Notes under the pieces: model-generated | The model's input: the letters and a program-made list of their open reading frames with translations, nothing else | Told to the model about the DNA's origin: nothing | Databases searched by the model: none | NCBI GenBank assembly: GCA_947462335.1 | Contig: OX381705.1 | Coordinates: 37,161,570 to 37,225,569, forward strand | Direction: 5' to 3' | DNA from: Harmothoe impar | Taxonomy: Eukaryota > Annelida > Polychaeta > Phyllodocida > Polynoidae | Length of the DNA: 64,000 bases | Shown: in pieces, positions 1-6,524 of the stretch | Numbering within the stretch: position 1 is the stretch's first letter | Layout: the number at the start of each line of letters is the position of its first letter | Program-made: the position numbers and the translations under genes

Positions 1-333
1 AATTTTAGCTTTTTTGTATAGTATAGAAGATTTAGTCATGAGCTGGTTGTATCTACTGAGTCTCTCACTAGTGTTCAACTGAGAGTCATTCAATACTCTA
101 GTTGCTTCTTTCTGTAAGTGACTCAATATCTCCACTAGACTACTGTGTGGGGATAGTTTTTCTCTGACTAGTTGACTCTCATAGAACTGAGTTTGAGGGT
201 CTGGTAGCACAGCTGGAGCAGAAGACGCGAGTGTTGCACTAGGTAGCGGGTCAGTGTTAGTAGTAGAAGAAATGGGGGTGTCGCTTCTACCCACTAAATC
301 AGGTCTCACTAAAGCCATACGTGTGTAAGACAT
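1..333 (-). CDS. Partial ORF of the Polinton structural cluster, runs off the left edge
   Basis: An open frame starts at the ATG complementary to 331-333 and stays open to position 1, giving at least 111 residues. It begins MSYTRMALVRPDLVG, followed by a Ser/Thr/Pro-rich linker and an amphipathic helical stretch (about residues 70-110). From general knowledge, Polinton clusters often hold, next to the ATPase, a protein with a start like M-x3-x-M-x-LV followed by a helical segment of this type; I infer that this is that protein, role unknown (possibly virion-associated). Its start is 2 nt past the stop of the 151-residue gene at 336-791, so the two are probably expressed from one transcript. 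It was too truncated to appear as a complete ORF. The assignment by position is moderately safe; function is not known. Confidence 0.6.
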   Translation of the reverse strand, partial: MSYTRMALVRPDLVGRSDTPISSTTNTDPLPSATLASSAPAVLPDPQTQFYESQLVREKLSPHSSLVEILSHLQKEATRVLNDSQLNTSERLSRYNQLMTKSSILYKKAKI

Positions 334-335
334 GA

Positions 336-791
336 CTACCGTTTGACAGCTGATCCTATGAGACTAGTAATAAGTGGTAGTGCTACACCCAGTAGTGCAC
401 CTATGAAGCCACCTTTCTGCTGTAGTATTCGTCTCTTAGCTATGACAGTAATCTTAGGTTTTGTTATAGCTCTCAGCTGTTTCTTGTACGGCGATAACTT
501 CTTGACTGCGTGAACTGAGTTCGGTGTCAAGGTTTTGTTCATTACATTGACACATATGACACTCATTAGTCTGATCACTTCTTCACTGAGACCTCTCACT
601 AAATGTTGACAGTCTGTAGTACTACATTTAGCTATATGTTTCAACAGAGAGTAATGACGACGTAAAGAAACTAACTTTTGGTAGTAAGCACTTCTCTGAC
701 GGCGCTTAAGACTCTCAGCACGCTTACTCTTAGTACTGCCCTTCATTTCTTCTGCTTTTTCCCAGTAGGAATGAATACTACGCTGTTCCAA
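336..791 (-). CDS. Small basic protein with hydrophobic GG-rich C-terminal tail (Polinton cluster protein, possible virion core or membrane-active protein)
   Basis: The 151-residue protein is strongly basic over residues 15-125 (KSKRAESLKRRQR and many K/R) and ends in a hydrophobic glycine-containing segment, residues about 125-148 (GGFIGALLGVALPLITSLIG) followed by a basic tip. The architecture of a Lys/Arg-rich body, an LxxKGG turn and a 20-residue amphipathic tail is typical of a small protein next to the ATPase in invertebrate Polintons, sometimes compared with adenovirus core or membrane-lytic proteins; that comparison is structural guesswork. Its N-terminal 49 nt overlap the end of the ATPase gene in another frame, and its stop is 2 nt from the next gene, so expression is probably coupled. 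No catalytic motif is visible. Confidence 0.7.
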   Translation of the reverse strand: MEQRSIHSYWEKAEEMKGSTKSKRAESLKRRQRSAYYQKLVSLRRHYSLLKHIAKCSTTDCQHLVRGLSEEVIRLMSVICVNVMNKTLTPNSVHAVKKLSPYKKQLRAITKPKITVIAKRRILQQKGGFIGALLGVALPLITSLIGSAVKR

Positions 792-1432
792 GGTGTTGTT
801 ATACTGTTCCTCACTCGCAAGTTGTCAGGTGTGCTCTGCTTACAGTCCAACACTATGTATGAGTGTTTAGCTGTAGTCTCTTTGTTATATACCTGAGTCA
901 AGAAAGATGGTTGCGCTGGGAAAGCTTGTCTAGATATATAACTTATCTGACTCATATCTCGAGGGTTTTTAAAAATAACTAGATAATGACTGTTCAAACT
1001 GAGAGTCCTGAAGTCTTTGTTAGCAAAGAATAAGTTCTGAGTAATGAATATTACATTCATGTTCATATGATGAGAACCTTTGATGAAGAGGTCTTTAGCT
1101 ATAGGTGCATATTCCGGGTCTAACAAGTCGTCTATGATGAGCATCGAGTGTTTACTAGTATCTCGACTAGAGTTGAAAAGTTCATCTCTTGTAAGAAGAC
1201 CTTCGTTGAATTTCACACCTGCACTTTTCAACTTTTCAAACTCTGCTTGCCACTGGCTGTAGCAGTAAGTTATATCGTGTACTTCAGGTGTGACGAGAGT
1301 CTTCACGTTATTTATCACTTCGAATACTAGACGACTCTTACCACACGATGTAGGTCCAGCTATTAGCATAGTGAAAGGTGACTGTAGTCTAGGATCGAAT
1401 TCAACAGATTCCACAGTGCTAGAGACGTCCAT
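743..1432 (-). CDS. FtsK/HerA-superfamily genome-packaging ATPase
   Basis: The 229-residue protein has a Walker A motif GPTSCGKS at residues 26-33 and a Walker B motif MLIIDD at 97-102. A sensor-like ITQN follows at 130-133, and the family signature LNSHYLVIFKNPRD at about 146-159. These match the A32-like ATPases of Polintons, adintoviruses and related double-jelly-roll viruses, which translocate genomic DNA into the procapsid using ATP. Length is normal for the small Polinton type. Thirteen nt separate its start from the stop of the death-domain gene upstream and it overlaps the 151-residue gene downstream by 49 nt, so no room exists for its own promoter except inside the upstream gene. The frame is intact. 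This is one of the safest calls in the window. Confidence 0.93.
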   Translation of the reverse strand: MDVSSTVESVEFDPRLQSPFTMLIAGPTSCGKSRLVFEVINNVKTLVTPEVHDITYCYSQWQAEFEKLKSAGVKFNEGLLTRDELFNSSRDTSKHSMLIIDDLLDPEYAPIAKDLFIKGSHHMNMNVIFITQNLFFANKDFRTLSLNSHYLVIFKNPRDMSQISYISRQAFPAQPSFLTQVYNKETTAKHSYIVLDCKQSTPDNLRVRNSITTPWNSVVFIPTGKKQKK

Positions 1433-1445
1433 CTTAGTGCAGTGA

Positions 1446-2132
1446 TCAGACGAGAGTGGTCAACACTGGAGTGACACAGCTCACTTTTATGTCTTTGGGT
1501 ACAGCTGCATACAACCCTTGAACATACATTGCGACGTCGCTGCGACCCATGTCGTCTTGCAACACTTTCATCAGAGCCATAGGCTCAGACGTCTCGTTGT
1601 ACTTCCAAGCTCTCAGCACTTCATAGATAGGGTTCTTGACAGTTCTGTCAGAAGGCACAGGTTGAGAGATGAAAGCTAGTTCATGAGAAGTCAACCCTAA
1701 GTAGATCCCTATGGTCTTCCAGTCTCTAGGGCAGAGCTCAGCTAAAAGAGAGAAATATTTCTGCACTTTCCACTCCATGTCTCCACTCTCTAAGCCATCC
1801 CACATGTCATGCTTGTCCATGTACTCACGTGAGAATTGGATGAGGTCCATACGGTAAGATTCTTCCAAGGCGTCTGCTAGTTCCTTCCACCTAGTAGTAC
1901 AACTTTTCTGGTACCAAGTAGTGAACATTTCTCTAGCTTGAGTTATGACACTTCTCTCACAACTGAGATATCCCATGTCCTTCAAGTTCACTTTGAGGTA
2001 TGAACCTAACCGTATGTAATCTGATGTCAGCAACTTACTACTTATTTTCAGTAGCATAGCGTCTGGTAAGTATCCTAACGGCTCTCCTTTGAAGAATGAT
2101 GATACAGGTACTACTAAATTGAAATCTGCCAT
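1446..2132 (-). CDS. Viral-type protein with two tandem death-fold (Death) domains
   Basis: The 228 residues consist almost entirely of two six-helix death-domain-like repeats. The first (about 25-104) has LGSYLKVNLKDM, a Trp at 73, then TTRWKELADALE and a final R-x-DL. The second (about 121-206) has ELCPRDWKTIGIYLGL, then EVLRAW with Trp 176, and a final GRSDVA. The order (buried hydrophobic helix 1, DW-x-x-LG-x-x-LGL, W in helix 4, L-x-x-ALxxxxRxDxA in helices 5-6) is that of Death domains such as those of FADD or MyD88. There is no enzyme domain and no membrane segment. I infer an adaptor or decoy acting on host apoptotic or innate death-domain complexes. It is first in the leftward cluster and has its own TATA box 81 nt upstream. 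Confidence 0.78.
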   Translation of the reverse strand: MADFNLVVPVSSFFKGEPLGYLPDAMLLKISSKLLTSDYIRLGSYLKVNLKDMGYLSCERSVITQAREMFTTWYQKSCTTRWKELADALEESYRMDLIQFSREYMDKHDMWDGLESGDMEWKVQKYFSLLAELCPRDWKTIGIYLGLTSHELAFISQPVPSDRTVKNPIYEVLRAWKYNETSEPMALMKVLQDDMGRSDVAMYVQGLYAAVPKDIKVSCVTPVLTTLV

Positions 2133-2212
2133 GATGAGTGAGTGTGTGAAGGAGTAGACAGGCAGGTAGGTAGGTAGAGCGTTGTATGGGGTGTTGTAGG
2201 TTAGGGAGAGCT

Positions 2213-2220
2213 TTTATATA
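2213..2220 (-). promoter_or_regulatory. TATA box of the leftward cluster (death-domain gene first)
   Basis: The minus strand reads GCTATATAAAAGCTC here, a consensus TATATAAA 81 nt before the ATG at 2132. A start site 25-30 nt downstream leaves a leader of about 50 nt. Being the only good TATA before four tightly packed genes, it may drive all of 2132-1. Confidence 0.6.
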
Positions 2221-2417
2221 GCTCTTTAGACTAGAATACGTAGGGAAATCGTGTAAAGAGTATGCAAAACGTTCTGAGTTCGAACTCCTAGCCCCCCTAT
2301 CCATTTCACACTAGAGGGGTGCCCCCACCCCATACACCCTATGCTAATACTATACACACCCCCCACCCCACCCAACTCTATACGATGCACTAACGTTTCA
2401 CTTTTTTATCAGAGTGT
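2221..2417. other. Intergenic spacer of the Polinton-like element
   Basis: C-rich on the plus strand (runs of C at 2292-2360), no ORF worth reporting. It contains a perfect 12-bp palindrome GAGTTCGAACTC near 2274. It separates the 3' end of the DUF5662-like gene from the promoter of the death-domain gene. Confidence 0.5.
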
Positions 2418-3071
2418 TTACAATAACATTCTGAGCGCTAAACCACTACGATGAGGGGACGTTGTAATATCACGCTCCCACTGACTTAAATAAGTTTTAA
2501 CTCTGTGTCTGTCTGCTTCAGTGTAACGTTCTAGATACGTATCTGGGATTTTGAAAATGTCTTCTACTTTCAAATCTGAACGACCTGGTAAGTTCCTTTG
2601 AAGCCGACAACCTAGCATGTCTATGATACTCTCTAACAAGTAATGTGTCGGCATGTCTTGATTAGAGTGGTACTGAGGATGATGAGGGTTGTTTGCGTAG
2701 TGATGTTTCAGCGCTGATTCCCACATTGCAAGGTGGTCAGAGTTCTTGAGAGGTTTTGAACTCTTAAGGCGGCCAAACTTCCACCCGTATCCAACAGCTT
2801 CTACAGCTGAAAACTTAGACAAGTCGTGCTTCATTATCAACTTGTCTATACATTTAGCTTCACTCTCATTGAAGCTATCACTTAGCAGAACCCAAGTGTA
2901 ATACAACCATTTCCTATGCTCTAAAGTCTGTTTGAAATGATTGAAAATGTACTGTAAAGTTTTTACAGTGCATGTGACAGACTCTTTTCTTTCACACACA
3001 TACTGTAATACTAACTCGTCTTCAGGGTATCTAGCTTTAACTAGCGTGTAGAGGTCGTGAGCTGTCTTCAT
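2418..3071 (-). CDS. DUF5662-like HD-type (putative phosphohydrolase) protein
   Basis: The 217-residue protein contains HDLSKFSAVEAVGYGWKF at about residues 82-99 and HHYANNPHHPQYH at about 128-140. These blocks, an HDxSKF motif followed some 40 residues later by a His/Asn-rich HHxxNxHHPxxH motif, are the signature I associate with DUF5662, a family of phage and large-virus proteins with an HD-phosphohydrolase-like metal site. A role in nucleotide or signalling-nucleotide hydrolysis is plausible but inferred. Probable metal ligands are the H and D of HDLSKF and the later histidines. It is a stand-alone gene with its own TATA box 49 nt upstream and a 285-nt spacer from the death-domain gene. 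The frame is intact. Confidence 0.72.
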   Translation of the reverse strand: MKTAHDLYTLVKARYPEDELVLQYVCERKESVTCTVKTLQYIFNHFKQTLEHRKWLYYTWVLLSDSFNESEAKCIDKLIMKHDLSKFSAVEAVGYGWKFGRLKSSKPLKNSDHLAMWESALKHHYANNPHHPQYHSNQDMPTHYLLESIIDMLGCRLQRNLPGRSDLKVEDIFKIPDTYLERYTEADRHRVKTYLSQWERDITTSPHRSGLALRMLL

Positions 3072-3119
3072 GATGACGTTGAAAGGTCGTTTGAATGAGT
3101 GAGTGCACTTACACGACCC

Positions 3120-3126
3120 TATATAC
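3120..3126 (-). promoter_or_regulatory. TATA box of the DUF5662-like gene
   Basis: The minus strand reads CAGAGTATATAGGGTC; TATATAG lies 49 nt before the ATG at 3071, giving a leader of about 20 nt. Confidence 0.55.
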
Positions 3127-3332
3127 TCTGAGTGATTTATGACTTGACAACTAACCGTTTAAAACACAGTGTGCATGTAAAATTTTTAAGAAGTAGAGTG
3201 ACAGTTTGAAGGGGGGTCTCTCAATATATGAGAGACCAGAGTTAGTTTGTTAGTACACCTATACCTTTTTTTCACTTTTTTTTATTTTTTTGTGAAGCAT
3301 CTAATAGACTATTGGTCAAGGTTTTTTTTTCA
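3127..3332. other. Spacer with polyadenylation signal of the 3333-4046 gene
   Basis: AT-rich spacer. On the minus strand an AATAAA lies at 3281-3286, 47 nt past the stop of the 237-residue gene, in a position suited to a poly(A) signal. An oligo(T)/(A) tract is at 3267-3292. Near 3150 the sequence CTAACCGTTT resembles CTAACGTTT near 2390 and CTAATCGTTT near 4103, close to three gene borders. Confidence 0.45.
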
Positions 3333-4046
3333 TCAGTTAGGGGAGAAGGATTGAGTTGGAAAGGCTGTCACCAGTTCATACAAGACTCCTTGGCACAGTA
3401 GAGTAGGGTTTTGACAACGTTGTACAACTACTCTTACAACGTGACAACACCCGTTTGCATTGTGTCCAATCTCAGTCTTGTATGCTCTTTCATACAAAAA
3501 CCGATCTGAAGAGTATTTAGCACGTGTTATCTTGTCAGGAGCTGATACTGTGTGCTTGATTAAGCCATGTACCATACTCGTAGAGATGAACACGGAATTT
3601 CCCAGCTGGTGTGATTCGAGCTGATTAATTTTGAAGTAGGGTTTCGTCCTACATTTTTGAAAGTTGATAGCTGAAGCTACTACACTATGAGAAGTTACAC
3701 TGTGTTGTAACTTAGTTACACTGTGTTGTAACTTAGAAACTAGCAGTAACACGTTACTCACTACTTCAGATTGAGTAGCTTTCCCAGTAGAACTAGTTAT
3801 GAACTTCTTGAGAGAAGGACTACTAGCATTTATGGGAGTCGTGTTGTTATGCAGAAAACAATTTGAAAAATCTAAATTTGGAGGTATGTAACTATCTCTG
3901 ATGTACTCTTCAGGACAATATCTGAACAACTGCTTTTCCTCACCAGTCTCTACTCCACTCTTGACGTCTGAAATGAACTCCCAAACTGACCGCCTGTGTT
4001 TAGTGCTGAGTGAAATCGGTAGAGGTGTACAAGCTGCACTGGACAT
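3333..4046 (-). CDS. Unidentified Polinton-encoded protein, C-terminal half weakly like a BECR-fold RNase
   Basis: The 237-residue protein matches no family I can name. The N-terminal half is Ser/Thr-rich and contains a 7-residue tandem duplication KLQHSVTKLQHSVT caused by a 21-bp repeat at 3696-3737. The C-terminal half (about 145-232) runs VFISTSMVHGLI, then a stretch ending FLYERAYKTEIG, then VVRVVVQ and finally VTAFP. The ordering of an early His, an IG turn, a VRVVV strand and a terminal TAFP resembles barnase/EndoU/colicin (BECR) RNase tails; this is a weak guess. It has its own distant TATA box (4255-4262) and a poly(A) signal at 3281-3286, so it is an independent transcription unit. 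The frame is intact. Confidence 0.6.
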   Translation of the reverse strand: MSSAACTPLPISLSTKHRRSVWEFISDVKSGVETGEEKQLFRYCPEEYIRDSYIPPNLDFSNCFLHNNTTPINASSPSLKKFITSSTGKATQSEVVSNVLLLVSKLQHSVTKLQHSVTSHSVVASAINFQKCRTKPYFKINQLESHQLGNSVFISTSMVHGLIKHTVSAPDKITRAKYSSDRFLYERAYKTEIGHNANGCCHVVRVVVQRCQNPTLLCQGVLYELVTAFPTQSFSPN

Positions 4047-4788
4047 GTTGTCTCAGAGCTGCTCAGTTTGAATCTGATCACAGCCGGTTGTTTTCAACGT
4101 ACACTAATCGTTTCCCCCACCCTCTCTAGAAAAGTAGTGTTCACAAATTAACTCACTTGAACGAAAATCTTTCAAATAAACGTCAAGAAGAAAATGTAAA
4201 CTTCACCTTCAAACTTGTCAATCATATAATAAGTTTTAAAAAAAATTTAGACTGTATTTATATTTTTTCATCTTGAAAAGTGTAGTATAAGATACAGCAT
4301 TCATGAACGTTCCTTTTATGTTGCAACGCCCCATCCAGCTGACAGCCACTGTGCTATCTGAATAGAGTTCACATTTCCAACTGTTGTTTTTCAACTTTTT
4401 GTTTTGCTCTCCGCAGAAGCACCAGTCTGTTATGGGTTATCCCGTGCTTATTTATGTAGTGTGGTTGATAAAGATACATTGTATCTAAACTCAGCCTAGT
4501 GCTTTACTATAGTGACATGTGCGTATAATTGTCGTACAATAACAATTAGAGATGAAATATGAAAAAAATGTCAGACGTCAAATGTTCGTCTATTGTCGTT
4601 CAACAAACGTGTGACAACGTTTGACAATCGTTCTCAGTAAAATTAGTATATATACCCCTTGATTTGCTCAGTTGAAATCAAACCGCTCCTGAGCTGCTCA
4701 ACTGTGACGACTACTCTACTCTACACCTGCCACTCTACACGCTGCCTCTACTTTTCAACTTCTACAAAACTAACTGTTTTAGTTTAGG
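4047..4788. promoter_or_regulatory. Divergent promoter region between the two gene arms
   Basis: No ORF. Leftward TATA box TATAAATA at 4255-4262 on the minus strand (209 nt before the ATG at 4046); rightward TATA box TATATATA at 4647-4654 (135 nt before the ATG at 4789). Between them are AT-rich DNA and a cluster of related motifs between 4590 and 4640 (GTTCAACAAACGTG, GACAACGTTTGACAATCG). It is the only place where both arms start, so it is the natural site for control of early and late genes. That role is inferred. Confidence 0.6.
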
Positions 4789-6321
4789 ATGCGGTCTGCT
4801 GGCAACAAGAGCTCTAAGAAGAGTTCTAAAGTAGCTAAGAGCAAGAACTTAGTTCTGGACGTTTCTGTGGAGATACCTCCTACAGTGAGCAATGAAGTAC
4901 AGTGGATTCATCGTCCAAGTACACCTGAAGAGCAGAGTGCAGCTATCTTGGGGTTACATCACGATCTGGACTGCATGCTGGCTCCTTCCACTGGCGTACT
5001 GGACCGTGATGTATCTACGTCAGCACCAGCTTTGAGCTCTACAAGCTTCAGCAACCCTGAACCACCCCAAGATGTCCTCACTTACCAGACCCTGTCACAC
5101 GTCATGCCCGTGGGCCGAGGCAATGGAGCTCTTCCCACTGCCGCTACTCCTCCAGTCATCATCGACTTGACTGGTGATGAGATACTTCGACCCAGTACGC
5201 CAATCGTCATCGACTTGACAGAGGACGAAGTAGAAGAAGGTGAAATCATCGGGCATGACTTGAATGAAGTACTAGATGAGTGGTTCCAGAAAGCTGAAGC
5301 TGAAGGACGCTGTGCGCCACCTTCCTCACCTGTCACTACAGCTGTACCAGCCGACATTGTAGTGAGGGATAGTGCCGGGGCCGTCATCACTCCTGGCTTG
5401 ACCGACACTGTCGTCGTCATCAACGGGGAAGCTACAGTAGTCACGGATGAGTACTACTCAAGAGTAGTAGGTGACACAAGTGGTGAAGTGAATCCTCCCA
5501 AGGGCGTGACGACTGCTACTAAAAGAGGTCCATCTCCACAGATTCAGCCAGAAGCAGTTGTTGAAAAAAAAAAGAAGCGAAAGTACACCAAGAGTGTGGC
5601 TACTGTAGCTGCAGCTGCTGCACGTGCTGCAAAGGCTGGTGTGGGAAGTGTTACTTCCCAATCTACGGTTGCTACTGCTGTTGTGACACCGCTTCCGCCG
5701 AGGAATGGATCCAAGAAAGTTGGGTCTAAGCTGGCTAACTTCCGCATAGTCCCTTTGACTGGTGAGAAGTGGCCTAGTCGGTTTGGTTTCCCATCTCAAC
5801 AAGCCGAAGGTAGCATTGTTCCTGACCAACTCTTCTACCCACCTGGGGATACATGCACGCTGCTTGAAGTATACAAGCTCCCCTTCATCAGTGGCGTCTC
5901 AATAAGGCAATATTTGAACAAGCCTTACGAGAGGCGCGTCAACTTACGGGCAAACGACTTCAGAGGGCTCTTCTACCAGAGCAAATCTATCATAGAGAAC
6001 TATGACAGGATTAAAGAAGAAGCCAAGAAAGGAGCGCCAGCAGTCCAGAACTATCTGAACTACTTAGACAACCCTGTCAAACACACAGGTGTCTTAGTCA
6101 ACCTCTACAGGGGACAACCTAAGATCCACATCGGAACGTCGTCGTACGTGGAAGAAATGGATAAAGCGCTGCCGGCAGGTCGAGCAACAACAAGCCCAAT
6201 ACACTGTGGGTACACGGTGACTGTCAACACGATCAAAGACATACTGGAACGTGTTGGGCCGATGCTGGAGAGTGACAAGAACTTTTACAGAGGTGTTACC
6301 ACTTGCGATGAGACTGATTAG
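4789..6321 (+). CDS. Protein with two SUMO-interaction motifs and a nuclear localisation signal, unknown C-terminal domain
   Basis: The 510 residues fall into a low-complexity N-terminal half and an ordered C-terminal half. Residues 123-131 (VIIDLTGDE) and 139-147 (IVIDLTEDE) are two textbook SUMO-interaction motifs, a hydrophobic core followed by acidic residues, 16 residues apart. Further acidic residues EVEEGE follow. A basic cluster KKKKRK at 260-265 is a good nuclear localisation signal, followed by an Ala-rich segment. Residues about 310-500 look folded (KWPSRFGFPSQQ, LFYPPGDTCTLLEVYKLPF) but I do not recognise the family. Tandem motifs of this kind bind poly-SUMO, so a nuclear role at SUMO-rich bodies or with a SUMO-targeted ligase is likely. 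It lies directly upstream of the polymerase and might take part in replication (a terminal protein would be needed); that is speculation. Confidence 0.8.
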   Translation: MRSAGNKSSKKSSKVAKSKNLVLDVSVEIPPTVSNEVQWIHRPSTPEEQSAAILGLHHDLDCMLAPSTGVLDRDVSTSAPALSSTSFSNPEPPQDVLTYQTLSHVMPVGRGNGALPTAATPPVIIDLTGDEILRPSTPIVIDLTEDEVEEGEIIGHDLNEVLDEWFQKAEAEGRCAPPSSPVTTAVPADIVVRDSAGAVITPGLTDTVVVINGEATVVTDEYYSRVVGDTSGEVNPPKGVTTATKRGPSPQIQPEAVVEKKKKRKYTKSVATVAAAAARAAKAGVGSVTSQSTVATAVVTPLPPRNGSKKVGSKLANFRIVPLTGEKWPSRFGFPSQQAEGSIVPDQLFYPPGDTCTLLEVYKLPFISGVSIRQYLNKPYERRVNLRANDFRGLFYQSKSIIENYDRIKEEAKKGAPAVQNYLNYLDNPVKHTGVLVNLYRGQPKIHIGTSSYVEEMDKALPAGRATTSPIHCGYTVTVNTIKDILERVGPMLESDKNFYRGVTTCDETD

Positions 6322-6401
6322 GTGAGTGCTCAACAATTAAATTACATCAGTTGTAAGGTTCCTCAACACTGTATTGATAGGGCTGTAAATTCTTTGCATT
6401 A

Positions 6402-6440
<39 letters not shown>

Positions 6441-6453
6441 GCTTGTTTGTTAG
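6322..6453 (+). other. Possible intron between the SUMO-motif gene and polymerase gene
   Basis: The TAG stop at 6319-6321 is followed at once by GTGAGT, giving a perfect donor context (TTAG/GTGAGT). The CTGT repeat ends in GCTTGTTTGTTAG, a strong acceptor with a long pyrimidine tract, at 6453. Removing these 132 nt would not join the two frames but could bring the polymerase ATG (6525) closer on a two-gene transcript. Both sites may be chance. Confidence 0.3.
6403..6441. repeat. (CTGT)n microsatellite
   Basis: About nine and a half perfect CTGT units between the SUMO-motif gene and the polymerase gene. Confidence 0.95.
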
Positions 6454-6524
6454 TGAGTATGTTTTAGTGGAAAAAAGGAAAGAAAAAAAAGAAGGAGAGA
6501 GTGTATATCTGAAGAGTTTTTAAA

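Noticed and set aside
2262..2305. Possible tRNA T-arm (GAGTTCGAACTC)
   Set aside because: Only a 12-bp palindrome; no acceptor, D or anticodon stem can be paired around it.
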